From Marinoscillum furvescens DSM 4134 (GTDB lineage: Bacteria; Bacteroidota; Bacteroidia; Cytophagales; Cyclobacteriaceae), in the NCBI RefSeq assembly GCF_003386095.1, contig NZ_QREG01000002.1, positions 287,255 through 351,254 of the forward strand: a stretch of 64,000 nucleotides of DNA. Reading direction: 5' to 3'. Shown here in pieces: positions 1 to 7,770 of this stretch (within the stretch, counting starts at the first letter, position 1; every line of letters starts with the position of its first letter). A program made the translations under genes and the position numbers. A model generated the notes under the pieces. That model made no database searches. It was given only the letters and a program-made list of their open reading frames with translations, and was not told where the DNA came from.

Positions 1-177
1 AGAGAGTGGGACCAGTGGGGCGCGTACAACTATGACTCTTCTAAAGACGCCTTTAGGACCAAAGTAATCCCTCAACAAGGCACATTTACTGAGCGAATGA
101 CTTTTTCGTTAACGAAGAACAAACTAAAATTTAACTGGGAAAACCTAACCTACGAACTGCCTCTAGACATCCAATAA
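1..177 (+). CDS. DUF2911-like protein, C-terminal fragment
   Basis: The first reading frame is open from the left edge to a TAA at 175-177, giving the last 58 residues of a protein whose start lies outside the window. The stretch reads WGAYNYDSSKD, then an FTERMTF segment, then a FNWENLTYELPL end. This resembles the C-terminal beta strands of the DUF2911 family (periplasmic proteins of unknown function common in Bacteroidota), where an alternating WG.. / W.. pattern ends the domain. The assignment rests on a short fragment. It converges with the next gene with only one base between the stop codons. Confidence 0.55.
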   Translation, partial: REWDQWGAYNYDSSKDAFRTKVIPQQGTFTERMTFSLTKNKLKFNWENLTYELPLDIQ

Positions 178-178
178 T

Positions 179-643
179 CTAGAGCTTTCGAATAGCGTCC
201 ATTGTGACTTTCACCATCAATCTGGAAAGAGCTTGTATGGTATCGTCGCAGGATGTAATCATAAAACGGCGCTTCATAAACTTAGGATCGACAAACCCTA
301 TATAGACGTCTCCGTGCTCCTCCCATACGAGAATCTCAAGAGGTAGATCTAGCGCTGCAGTTTGCTGACAATTGATCAGTTGAGTAGTAAGCGTTGGATC
401 CTCAAACAAAATACTCCGTGTAGGCGCAAGCTTCAGTCCACGTTCCCGAGCGATATCATCATGATGCACGGTTTCAAAAAATATCAAATCAGCATCCTGC
501 TCGATAACAGCCACTAGTCGATTGACCGTTTCATCTACGTCAGCTTCACTGCGATAAACAGACAGATTCTGTGCTTGCCCAATTCGGCTTCCGAAAAGGC
601 ACACCACTACTATTGTGGCTTTGATAAGGCTGGTAAAACTCAT
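179..643 (-). CDS. secreted DUF302 domain protein
   Basis: A 154-residue protein with an N-terminal signal peptide (hydrophobic residues 7-22, cleavage likely after GQA). The body matches the DUF302 fold. It has the pattern of a paired helix segment (DETVNRL), an FFETVHHDDIARERGL segment with the family's conserved histidines, an ILFEDPTLTTQL segment, then LDLPLEILVWEE and a VYIGFVDP strand. DUF302 proteins are small single-domain proteins of unknown function, sometimes fused to redox or copper proteins, and nothing here narrows the role. The gene is monocistronic: the left neighbour converges and the right neighbour diverges. Confidence 0.75.
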   Translation of the reverse strand: MSFTSLIKATIVVVCLFGSRIGQAQNLSVYRSEADVDETVNRLVAVIEQDADLIFFETVHHDDIARERGLKLAPTRSILFEDPTLTTQLINCQQTAALDLPLEILVWEEHGDVYIGFVDPKFMKRRFMITSCDDTIQALSRLMVKVTMDAIRKL

Positions 644-797
644 TGCAACTGCTAAAAAACGAAATATTATAATTTCAAGAAAGCTTCCTGATGAATAAAT
701 AAACTAGAAAGGCATTTTTTGAGGTTGTTCAGTGAAATTCCCTTAGCTTGCCTTCAATTGGTTAGGAATAAACCGTCTGATTTTTCAATAGTACCAT

Positions 798-805
798 TAT
801 TTTTG
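798..805 (+). promoter_or_regulatory. candidate -7 box TATTTTTG
   Basis: This octamer matches the Bacteroidota sigma-A -7 consensus TAnnTTTG and lies 24 bases upstream of the ATG at 830. No well-spaced -33 TTG is visible, so support is partial. If real, it lies inside any longer reading frame starting at 719 and favours the 830 start for the phosphatase. Confidence 0.35.
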
Positions 806-829
806 TTTGAAGGACTCAATAAAAATCTC

Positions 830-2101
830 ATGAATATCTACGCAAAACTGACGCTTCTTTGTGTGGCTTTGGTAGTGCTCACTTCGTCACTACTATATTT
901 CTTTGTCAACCAGGAACTGGAAAATGCCTTTCACGATGAGCTAGTAACACTGGCTACCGAACAACCTGAACTTATCAGTGCGAGCATTCAGGAGACTGTA
1001 GACCAAATACAAGAAAACCTCCTTTGGGTGATCCTTTCGGTGCTGGGTGGGGCGATCGTTCTTGCACTAGTGGTGGCAAACATCTTTGTGAAGCCCATCA
1101 TCAAACTCAGCAAAGCAGCGGAGCAAATAGGTCAGGGTAACTTACAGGCAGAAATCAAGGTACACTCTAACGATGAAGTGGGAAAACTTGCCGAGCAGCT
1201 TAGAAATGCCTCCCAGGTACTAATCAAACGTCTGGAGGAGCAGAAAAAGCTAAACGAGAAGCTCGAAAGCCAAAAAGACGAAATTTCCACTCAAAAGCAG
1301 CAACTCGAACATGCCAACAAACAAGTAGCTGATAGTATTGTGTATGCACAGCGCATACAGCGATCTATACTGCCAGACCTTTCGGTGATGAACAAACTTG
1401 TAAAGGATGCGTTCGTGATGTATCGACCAAAAGACGTAGTAAGTGGAGACTTCTACTGGTTTGAGCGTGTCCGCCAGGGACGCAATGAATACCTCATCAT
1501 AGCCTGTGCAGACTGTACTGGTCACGGAGTGCCTGGAGCTATTATGTCTATCATGGGTAGCAACCAGCTGACCAACATCGTGTATTACCAAAACTATGTA
1601 GACCCTAATAAAATATTAGCACGGCTAGATAAGGTTATTAAGTTTGAGTTGCAGCGCGATCAGGACAATCAAAATCGGGATGGATTGGAAATTGGTATCT
1701 GCGTAATCAACCTGGATGACCTGAGCATGGAATTTTCAGGAGCAGGGATTCCTCTATACCTTATCAAAAAAGGATCTCAGGAGCTCACCACCTACAAGAG
1801 CCCAAAATACATGATAGGTGGAATAGAAGGCGATGAAAAGGAAGTAGGCAACAAACTAAACAAGGAACAAATCCAGCTGGAGGATGGCGATAAGATCTAC
1901 CTTTCTTCTGATGGATTCCAGGATCAGTTTGGTGGACCTAATGACAAGAAGTTTATGAGCAAAAACTTTAAGCAATTGCTAGAAACCCACTGCATGCTTT
2001 CAATGGGTGAACAGCAAAAGCAAATCCAGTTGGCATTTGAAGATTGGAAGAAAAACTCACCACAGACTGATGATGTAGTGGTGATAGGTGTCGAAGTTTA
2101 A
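830..2101 (+). CDS. HAMP-PP2C (SpoIIE-type) protein phosphatase, SiaA-like
   Basis: Membrane-bound serine/threonine phosphatase of 423 residues. It has two transmembrane helices (about 6-26 and 67-90) flanking a short extracytoplasmic loop, a HAMP domain (about 91-140), a coiled coil (about 145-185) and a PP2C/SpoIIE catalytic domain. The acidic metal ligands are present: D207 in SGDFYW, D228 in CADCTGHG, and the terminal D414-D415 pair in QTDDVVVI. In SiaA/RsbU-type systems such an enzyme dephosphorylates a small switch protein, and a SiaB/SiaC pair lies 4 kb downstream. The frame is open back to an ATG at 719. I prefer 830 because MNIYAKLTLL begins a clean membrane anchor and a -7 box lies just upstream. 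Confidence 0.85.
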   Translation: MNIYAKLTLLCVALVVLTSSLLYFFVNQELENAFHDELVTLATEQPELISASIQETVDQIQENLLWVILSVLGGAIVLALVVANIFVKPIIKLSKAAEQIGQGNLQAEIKVHSNDEVGKLAEQLRNASQVLIKRLEEQKKLNEKLESQKDEISTQKQQLEHANKQVADSIVYAQRIQRSILPDLSVMNKLVKDAFVMYRPKDVVSGDFYWFERVRQGRNEYLIIACADCTGHGVPGAIMSIMGSNQLTNIVYYQNYVDPNKILARLDKVIKFELQRDQDNQNRDGLEIGICVINLDDLSMEFSGAGIPLYLIKKGSQELTTYKSPKYMIGGIEGDEKEVGNKLNKEQIQLEDGDKIYLSSDGFQDQFGGPNDKKFMSKNFKQLLETHCMLSMGEQQKQIQLAFEDWKKNSPQTDDVVVIGVEV

Positions 2102-2109
2102 AAATACCT

Positions 2110-2139
2110 CCTGACCTGATTGAGGTCAGGCACTTTTTA
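2110..2139 (+). terminator. intrinsic terminator after the phosphatase gene
   Basis: CCTGACCT (2110-2117) pairs with AGGTCAGG (2123-2130) around a 5-base loop, and a T-rich tract follows at 2133-2139. It begins 8 bases after the phosphatase stop codon. Confidence 0.7.
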
Positions 2140-2159
2140 TATAAATACACATCTACAGA

Positions 2160-2196
2160 AAAAGGTCTGAATCAACATTCAGACCTTTTTTATTTT
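2160..2196. terminator. second, probably bidirectional terminator hairpin
   Basis: AAAGGTCTGAAT (2161-2172) pairs with ATTCAGACCTTT (2177-2188) around CAAC, with T-rich sequence following on the plus strand and A-rich sequence preceding. It lies between two convergent genes (stops at 2101 and 2213), so it can end transcription from both sides. Two hairpins in tandem insulate the phosphatase from the facing operon. Confidence 0.75.
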
Positions 2197-2212
2197 CCTT
2201 GTGAAACTATGA

Positions 2213-2452
2213 TTAGTACCTAATGAGCAATGACTCATCTACTGACATTTCGTAAAGCTCCTCCAGAGCTTCATTCAAAGAGGTCAGTAATTCCGGTGGC
2301 AAATCTATATCCGGATCTAGTTCTTCCATTTGCTTTAAGGTCATACCTGCATCACGCACCTGATCCAGGCACTTCAAGCAGATACGTGTCCAGCTCTGTG
2401 GACTAATGTTTTCGGTACACCAATTTTTAAAATTACTTGCCTTTACTGCCAT
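2213..2452 (-). CDS. small acidic protein of unknown function, last gene of the kinase operon
   Basis: A 79-residue hydrophilic protein that I do not recognise. It has three cysteines (C12, C25, C28, the last two as CLKC), a predicted helical N-terminal half and a Leu/Glu-rich C-terminal half (SLNEALEELYEM). There is no signal peptide or membrane segment. It starts 12 bases after the stop of the REC-PP2C gene on the same strand and is followed by a terminator, so it is the third gene of a kinase / response regulator / small-protein operon. A role as a partner or target of the switch is inference from position only. Confidence 0.6.
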   Translation of the reverse strand: MAVKASNFKNWCTENISPQSWTRICLKCLDQVRDAGMTLKQMEELDPDIDLPPELLTSLNEALEELYEMSVDESLLIRY

Positions 2453-2464
2453 ATATACCCCCTG

Positions 2465-3712
2465 TTACAACCTAAAACCAATAATTGAAATATCATCTGT
2501 CAAGCCACTCTCTCCTATCCAGTCATCGACTGTTTGGTTGAGAAACTTATACTGCTCAGCGAGCGGTTTATCCTGAACAGACTTCAACATCTCTTCAAAC
2601 TTCTCCTGAGAAAACTTCACGCCATCCTGATTCTCCTGGTTGTAATAGCCATTAGAAAACATATAATAGGTGGCATTTGGTTCAATTGCAATTCGATCGG
2701 CCATAAGGTCATCGATGTTTTCCTCAGTTTCTCCTTCAAGTACGACCATTTCATTGCCATTGAAAATAATCATGTCTTGATTGATACCACTAAACTGTAA
2801 AGTCTGTGCATTGTTGTCGAACAATGCCACTGACACCTTCAAATCACACTGAAGCTCCTTAGAACCTGCAGCATCTAATTCTTGTGTAAGCTCTTTGATA
2901 ATGTCTCCTGAGTGGAAAATCTTACGGTCCTGTATGAGGTCATTGAGTATAGAATCAGCTATCAGGGTTTTTAGCGACCCCACTATACCTTTTCCATCAA
3001 ACTCAATTACTGCCACTACCGTGTAGTCCTCGGAGCGAAAATTCAAACTGGTAGTCCAGATAAACTCTTCGCTAAAGAGATACTTACTGCGATACATCAC
3101 AAAGTGGTCAGCCAATATCCTGCTCAGGTAGCGTTCGTTGGGCAGCATAGACTGCTGTAGCAATCCTGCATACCTGATACTGTCAATAAGGCGCTTATTG
3201 ATGTTCTTCAGCTCCTCTGTACGCTCTCGCACACGCTGCTCCAATTCTACATTGGTCACCTCAAGCTCTTTCATGTGCTCTTCGCTATCCTGAGACTGTT
3301 GGTAAGTCTCCATAGCCCTATCGAGCACCCCTTTCATTTCATCAAAGTTCCAGGGCTTGGTGATATACTTGTAGATCCCGCATCGGTTAATCCCATCTTT
3401 GATCGCCTCTATATCCGTAAAACCCGTAAGAATGATTTTGATCATATCCGGGTAGTCCGGCAAGATCTTCTCCAGGAGTTCCGTACCGGTCATTTCTGGC
3501 ATTCGCTGATCGGTGACTATTACCTGTATATCATTTTCCTTCAGGATGTCGATAGCCTCTAGAGGGTTATCGCAGGTATGAACATTAAAAAATTTCCTGA
3601 AATTTGACTTAAAGACCCGGAGATTGGTAGTCTCATCGTCCACATATAATAAAGAGTATTTTTTACTCTTCTTAACTCTTGATATCTCTGGTGAATCTTG
3701 AATCTCTTCCAT
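2465..3712 (-). CDS. response regulator with degenerate PP2C (SpoIIE-type) output domain
   Basis: 415 residues: a receiver domain (about 18-135) with phospho-acceptor D68 in VIVTDQRMPEM and the conserved lysine in YITKPW, a long coiled coil (about 140-180), then a SpoIIE-like PP2C domain (about 195-415). The PP2C domain aligns well with the phosphatase at 830-2101, but key metal ligands differ. SGDFYW becomes SEEFIW, and CADCTGHG becomes VIEFDGKG. The terminal TDD is kept. So the fold is retained but classical two-metal catalysis is doubtful. It sits 42 bases downstream of a histidine kinase, its likely phosphodonor. It may bind a phosphoprotein or regulate the active paralogue; the alternative is a weak phosphatase with altered metal use. 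Confidence 0.85.
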   Translation of the reverse strand: MEEIQDSPEISRVKKSKKYSLLYVDDETTNLRVFKSNFRKFFNVHTCDNPLEAIDILKENDIQVIVTDQRMPEMTGTELLEKILPDYPDMIKIILTGFTDIEAIKDGINRCGIYKYITKPWNFDEMKGVLDRAMETYQQSQDSEEHMKELEVTNVELEQRVRERTEELKNINKRLIDSIRYAGLLQQSMLPNERYLSRILADHFVMYRSKYLFSEEFIWTTSLNFRSEDYTVVAVIEFDGKGIVGSLKTLIADSILNDLIQDRKIFHSGDIIKELTQELDAAGSKELQCDLKVSVALFDNNAQTLQFSGINQDMIIFNGNEMVVLEGETEENIDDLMADRIAIEPNATYYMFSNGYYNQENQDGVKFSQEKFEEMLKSVQDKPLAEQYKFLNQTVDDWIGESGLTDDISIIGFRL

Positions 3713-3754
3713 CGCTGCTTAAATTCTTCTATTGATCGGTTAGTTTGAGATATA

Positions 3755-5656
3755 TTACTTGCTTTCGGCTACTTTACTGTCTTGAGATTGCTTTACTCTG
3801 GTTACTTTTTTGGGCAAAGTAATGACAAATTCTGTACCCTGATTTTCCTCGCTGGTAAACTCAATCTTTCCACCGTGCTTTTCAATAATTCCATAAGTAA
3901 TGGACATCCCTAATCCAGTTCCTACACCCACAGCTTTAGTGGTAAAGAATGGCTCCCAAATTCTGTTTTTGATCTTTTCAGGTATACCGACTCCATTATC
4001 TTTCAACCGGATCACCACTTCATCTTCCAGCTCTTCAGTGTAGATGGTAAGTTCTCCTTCTTTATTATCCTCAGGAATCGCCTGGATACCATTGTTCAGA
4101 ATGTTCATAAATACCTGGTTTAGCTGACCAGGGAAGCATTCTATGTCATTCATGTTTTCATCATAGTACTTGGATACCTTGATGCGATTCTTCGTCTTGT
4201 TTCTTAGAAGAGTAAGTGTAGCATCGATGTTTTCATTCACATTGGCAGACTTCACTTCTTCCTCATCAAGTCTAGAGAATACTCTCAGACCTTTAACGAT
4301 TTCTATTGTTCGGGTTACTCCGTAGTTTACATCTTTGATCAATTCGTCAAGTTCTTCGAGGATTTCTTCATATTCATGCTCCTCTTTCAGCTCCTTCACG
4401 TTCTCGATTACCTCAGCAGGATCAGCTCCTTCGTCCAGTCTCGAATACTCTTCGGCAATTTCTCGCAGGGATTCTATGGACATTTTTATGGATACCATTC
4501 CACTAGAAATGAAGTTGATCGGGTTGTTGATCTCATGGGCAATACCTGCCGTAAGCTGACCAAGTGATGCCATTTTCTCAGAGTGAACCAACTGCGACTG
4601 AGCACTTTTCAGTGATTGCAGTGCGTTGTTTAGCTCTTCTTTGGACTCTTGCTCTTTCTTAAGTGTCTCTTTAAGCTTTTTCTCTGCAAGGAAGAGCTTC
4701 TCATTATCCTGTAGCTGCTTATCTGCCAGCTCTCTGATTTCCTCTTCAGAATCCTGAAGTTTCTTATAAGCCAGGTTTAGTTCATCCTGAGCAGAAATAA
4801 GCTTTTCGTTGATTCGTATTTGCTCTTCGGATGATCGGAGCAACTTGGCCTCTGATTCTTGTAGTTTAGTGTTCTTTTCTTCGAGTTCTTTTCGAGACTG
4901 GTAGAGCTTTTTGTTAATCAACTTTTGTTTCTGGAAGTTGATCTTCAGCTGCTCCTCAGATTTCTTCACCTTTACATATGCCTTGTTTGCAGAGAGGTAG
5001 TTGTCGCTGGCAAGTTTTACCAAAGGTCTAAAAACAAAAAGTCCTTGTAATATCAGGAAACCAACAAAAAACCCGAATACAATTTTTTCCACAAGGCTAT
5101 AACCTGATTTGTAAGACTGAGCTTCCTCCACGAAATAGTCTGTAATATCATCAGTAGCAATCTGATACTTTCTAATGGTATTGATCAGTGTTTCGATGGA
5201 GCTACGCAAAGCCAGCGCATTGATATCAGTATCATTATTGGTATACACCACATCCATCAGGTTGGTCGCATTGATGTTCATCTCATTGTAAAAGAACTTA
5301 AGGTTCTCCTGCAAGGTGAGATAGGCTGAAGTCTGCGACGGAGCTGAAATACCCATTTCCGAACTTCCTGAAAGCAGTGCTTCATGGCCTTTGCGCCATT
5401 CGGGCAGGATCCGCCCCAGCTCTGTCTGGAAGATAGAAAAGTTGCGTTCGGTCTTGGAGTATCCCATACCGATAGCCGCTTTTACGATTTGTTGACCTAG
5501 CGTAGACTGGCGTGCTGCTACCTGAACTATCGCAGGGTCTTCATTAAAATTGTCGATTACATCTTTTTGCAGCACAAAGACGTAATAAGCAACAGAACCG
5601 GCCACTATTAAAGCAGTCAGCACATACGCTATAGCATAAAGGTCCTTCTTTAACAT
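3755..5656 (-). CDS. membrane sensor histidine kinase, HisKA/HATPase with long coiled coil
   Basis: 633 residues: TM helix 1 (about 7-28), an all-helical extracytoplasmic region (about 30-185) resembling the PilJ-type sensor module, TM helix 2 (about 190-212), then an unusually long coiled coil (about 225-365, repeated SEEQ and LQESE heptads). HisKA follows with phospho-acceptor H374 in GIAHEINNP, then HATPase_c with N-box [15 protein letters not shown] and TGLGMSI glycine boxes. It heads an operon with the REC-PP2C protein and the small protein at 2213. The coiled coil probably transmits the signal from the sensor module to the catalytic core. The ligand is not predictable. Confidence 0.88.
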   Translation of the reverse strand: MLKKDLYAIAYVLTALIVAGSVAYYVFVLQKDVIDNFNEDPAIVQVAARQSTLGQQIVKAAIGMGYSKTERNFSIFQTELGRILPEWRKGHEALLSGSSEMGISAPSQTSAYLTLQENLKFFYNEMNINATNLMDVVYTNNDTDINALALRSSIETLINTIRKYQIATDDITDYFVEEAQSYKSGYSLVEKIVFGFFVGFLILQGLFVFRPLVKLASDNYLSANKAYVKVKKSEEQLKINFQKQKLINKKLYQSRKELEEKNTKLQESEAKLLRSSEEQIRINEKLISAQDELNLAYKKLQDSEEEIRELADKQLQDNEKLFLAEKKLKETLKKEQESKEELNNALQSLKSAQSQLVHSEKMASLGQLTAGIAHEINNPINFISSGMVSIKMSIESLREIAEEYSRLDEGADPAEVIENVKELKEEHEYEEILEELDELIKDVNYGVTRTIEIVKGLRVFSRLDEEEVKSANVNENIDATLTLLRNKTKNRIKVSKYYDENMNDIECFPGQLNQVFMNILNNGIQAIPEDNKEGELTIYTEELEDEVVIRLKDNGVGIPEKIKNRIWEPFFTTKAVGVGTGLGMSITYGIIEKHGGKIEFTSEENQGTEFVITLPKKVTRVKQSQDSKVAESK

Positions 5657-6091
5657 ATTAAGTTGATGGGTTGGTTAAATTCGCTTAAATCTACAAACAC
5701 GTCATAGTAACGTTTTTGTATGAATCCCTAAATATAGGAATAATCCAATTGTAATATAATAAATCTAAGGTGGGAAAAGGAATTTCAGGTCCCGGCCGCA
5801 ATGGTTTTCAGTTTACCAGTCGCCCCGAATCATCCCTCCTGTTCCTACCTGAATTCTTATGCATTTTATATAGAAATCAAGAATCATACAATTGTCTGAC
5901 ATTCAAATGATCGCTATTTGGTATAAAAATAGTCTCAATCAGCATTATATTGCAGTCAATAAGCGCAGGGGTCATCACAAAAATCAATAAGTGTCTGACA
6001 CTGACCGATTTACTATTTTAGCATTTAAAGATTTGGTTAAATCCGTAAATAGTCTTTACTTTTCCAAAATTGAATAATCACAATAAATCGC
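5657..6091. promoter_or_regulatory. 435-bp divergent intergenic region of the switch locus
   Basis: No gene is seen here. The region separates the leftward kinase operon from the rightward siaB-siaC operon. It contains the decamer AGTAACGTTT at 5706-5715, which recurs at 7658-7667 ahead of the symporter gene, and two copies of GTCTGACA (near 5894 and 5993). A good plus-strand promoter lies at 6032-6064 (separate entry). A short GC-rich patch around 5790-5840 stands out from the AT-rich surroundings but shows no reading frame. Confidence 0.5.
6032..6064 (+). promoter_or_regulatory. promoter of the siaB-siaC operon
   Basis: TTTG at 6032-6035 is followed after exactly 21 bases by TACTTTTC at 6057-6064, a one-mismatch match to the Bacteroidota TTTG-N19-21-TAnnTTTG promoter. 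The start codon at 6092 is 27 bases downstream of the -7 box. Confidence 0.6.
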
Positions 6092-6652
6092 ATGGATTAT
6101 CTAAGAAGTTATAAAAATATATATGACCAGAATATAATTTTGATGTACAAAGGGGAATTGACCTTTGACTTAGTAACTTCGATGATTGCTACGCTGGAAG
6201 AACGCCTGGAAGAACTCGAGGAAAACAGAAAAGTAAAGAAGAAATTTTACAATGTGGCCACTGAATGTATCCAAAACCTGTATTATCATCTGGATGAAGT
6301 GAACTCAGATGAGATACGTATCAGTAGTTATGATTCCCGATCAGCATTGATCCTGATCGCTGCGCGCAAAAGATTTTACAGTTTACAGACGGGTAACTAT
6401 ATCCCTACTGAGAAAACTGAGGAAGTGAAAAAGCGACTGGATGATATCAATGCTGTAGAGCCAGACGAACTCCGAGCACTGTACAAGCAGGCGCTTAAAG
6501 AGCAAGAGTTCTCGGATAAAGGTACTGGTGGACTAGGATTTATCGATATTGCTAGAAAAACAGGTGGACAAAAATTAAGATATAAATTTCAACCGGTAAC
6601 TGACAATGTATCTTACTTTACATTGCAAGTGAGATTACCTAGAGAAATATAG
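6092..6652 (+). CDS. siaB: SiaB-family protein kinase (DUF6272)
   Basis: 186 residues, soluble. The pattern matches the SiaB/DUF6272 family, a divergent GHKL-ATPase fold that acts as the kinase for the small phosphoprotein SiaC: a leading IILMYKGELTFDLVTSM strand-helix, VATECIQNLYYHLDE at the position of the N-box helix, then KGTGGLGFIDIARKTG, a glycine-rich ATP-lid-like segment near the C-terminus. In Pseudomonas the SiaABCD set controls biofilm and aggregation through this kinase/phosphatase switch. It is first in a three-gene operon with siaC (28 bases downstream of its stop) and a coiled-coil membrane protein. The substrate is inferred from the neighbour. Confidence 0.85.
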   Translation: MDYLRSYKNIYDQNIILMYKGELTFDLVTSMIATLEERLEELEENRKVKKKFYNVATECIQNLYYHLDEVNSDEIRISSYDSRSALILIAARKRFYSLQTGNYIPTEKTEEVKKRLDDINAVEPDELRALYKQALKEQEFSDKGTGGLGFIDIARKTGGQKLRYKFQPVTDNVSYFTLQVRLPREI

Positions 6653-6680
6653 GTAAAGCGAAAACGCTGTGAATACACTT

Positions 6681-7064
6681 ATGGAAAAGATATTTATAGA
6701 GCCAACACGGGTTACACCATTAGTCAACTTCAATCCTGAAGAAGGGTTACTTGAGATCAAGGGACGTTCCAGCCCGGAAAACTCCATTCTTTTTTACCAA
6801 AAAGTAATTGATTCATTAGATGAATTTGCCCAAAGCGATTATGATGAATTCACGGCAAACTTTTCATTTGAATATTTTAATACGAGCTCTTCCAAATGTC
6901 TTTTTGATGTATTCAAACGACTAGGAAAAATAGAAGAAGCTGGTAAAAACCTCATTATCAACTGGTATTACGAGGAAGATGACGAGGATATGATGGAAGC
7001 AGGCGAAGATTATGCTGATTTGTTAGATTTAGAGTTTAACTTTCTCGAAATAGAAGAATTCTGA
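6681..7064 (+). CDS. siaC: SiaC-family regulatory phosphoprotein (DUF1987)
   Basis: 127 residues with the DUF1987 pattern: IEPTRVTPLVNFNPEEGLLEIKG strand pair, SSPENSILFYQ at the start of a helix, then FSFEYFNTSSSKCLFDVF, which carries the threonine/serine cluster where SiaC is phosphorylated in Pseudomonas. The C-terminus is very acidic (YEEDDEDMMEAGED). The protein should be phosphorylated by SiaB and dephosphorylated by a SiaA-type PP2C enzyme. The frame also offers a GTG at 6669. I chose the ATG at 6681 because MEKIFIEPT matches the usual family N-terminus. Confidence 0.87.
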   Translation: MEKIFIEPTRVTPLVNFNPEEGLLEIKGRSSPENSILFYQKVIDSLDEFAQSDYDEFTANFSFEYFNTSSSKCLFDVFKRLGKIEEAGKNLIINWYYEEDDEDMMEAGEDYADLLDLEFNFLEIEEF

Positions 7065-7080
7065 GGAACAAACCGGCTGT

Positions 7081-7611
7081 ATGGAAGGACCAAGAGAGCT
7101 CTATCATGAAGAAATAAAGAAGCTAAAAGACTTCCGGTCTCGATTAGACACCCATGCTATATACAAGCAAGATCTGGAGTCTTTCTCTGACGACTATGAA
7201 GAGCTCGTGGCCCAGGCCAAGGTAATCACCAGGGTATCTGATCGCCTTCAGAAAAAACTAGACAATGCCAACCTCCAAATCCGGGAGCAAAATGATGAGA
7301 TCAAGCTCAAAAACACGGAATTGGAGAAAACCATCCAACAACTCGTACAAGCCAGAGTAGGAAGAAAGGCCTCTACCATTATGTTTACCCTGGCCATCGT
7401 CCTGTTTATTTCTGAGGAATTTTTCCTTGAAGAAATGATCGAATCTTATGTTTCCATACCATACCTCGGACTCATCATCAAAGGGCTAATCGCACTGGGG
7501 TTGAAGTTTTTTGAATCCGCCCTGGAGACTTTCTTTCTCAATCAAGAGAAAAAGAAAATCATTGCGCAGGAAAGAAAAGAAGAAGAACTGCAAGCAGCAC
7601 TGGCAAACTAG
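7081..7611 (+). CDS. coiled-coil membrane protein of the Sia-type operon
   Basis: 176 residues. The N-terminal two thirds (about 1-95) is a charged coiled coil with heptads such as DRLQKKLDNANLQ and NDEIKLKNTELEK. Two hydrophobic segments follow (about 99-112 and 127-142), then a basic/acidic C-terminal helix (QEKKKIIAQERKEEEL). There is no signal peptide, so the long coiled coil is probably cytoplasmic. The ATG lies 16 bases after the siaC stop, so the gene is cotranscribed with the kinase and phosphoprotein. I do not recognise a named family. A membrane-tethered target or scaffold of the switch is an inference from context. Confidence 0.75.
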   Translation: MEGPRELYHEEIKKLKDFRSRLDTHAIYKQDLESFSDDYEELVAQAKVITRVSDRLQKKLDNANLQIREQNDEIKLKNTELEKTIQQLVQARVGRKASTIMFTLAIVLFISEEFFLEEMIESYVSIPYLGLIIKGLIALGLKFFESALETFFLNQEKKKIIAQERKEEELQAALAN

Positions 7612-7657
7612 CCTTTCTCCAAAGAAAATTTTACCCATTTAAAAATCCCCCCTAAAA

Positions 7658-7765
7658 AGTAACGTTTACCCCTCAAATTTATGGCGAGTAATGACAATAC
7701 AAACTGCTTGAATTAGCTATGTTTGAGGCTTGTCTAATAAATGCTAAGTTTTTTAAAACGTTTAC
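7658..7765. promoter_or_regulatory. two direct copies of AACGTTTAC upstream of the symporter
   Basis: AACGTTTAC occurs at 7661-7669 and again at 7757-7765, 96 bases apart and on the same strand, in the 159-bp gap ahead of the symporter gene. The second copy ends 5 bases before the ATG. The core AACGTT is palindromic, as expected for an operator half-site or a LacI-type site, and AGTAACGTTT at 7658-7667 also occurs at 5706. The DNA-binding protein is unknown. Confidence 0.35.
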
Positions 7766-7770
7766 ACTAA

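Noticed and set aside
719-829. N-terminal extension of the PP2C phosphatase from the ATG at 719
   Set aside because: The 37 extra residues are not membrane- or domain-like, and a TATTTTTG promoter box lies inside them; the ATG at 830 gives a standard TM-start.
3755-5656. Chemoreceptor (methyl-accepting) reading of the coiled-coil kinase
   Set aside because: The helical sensor and coiled coil look chemoreceptor-like, but clear H, N, G1 and G2 boxes of a histidine kinase are present.
6669-6680. GTG start for siaC
   Set aside because: The ATG at 6681 matches the expected family N-terminus; four extra residues have no support.
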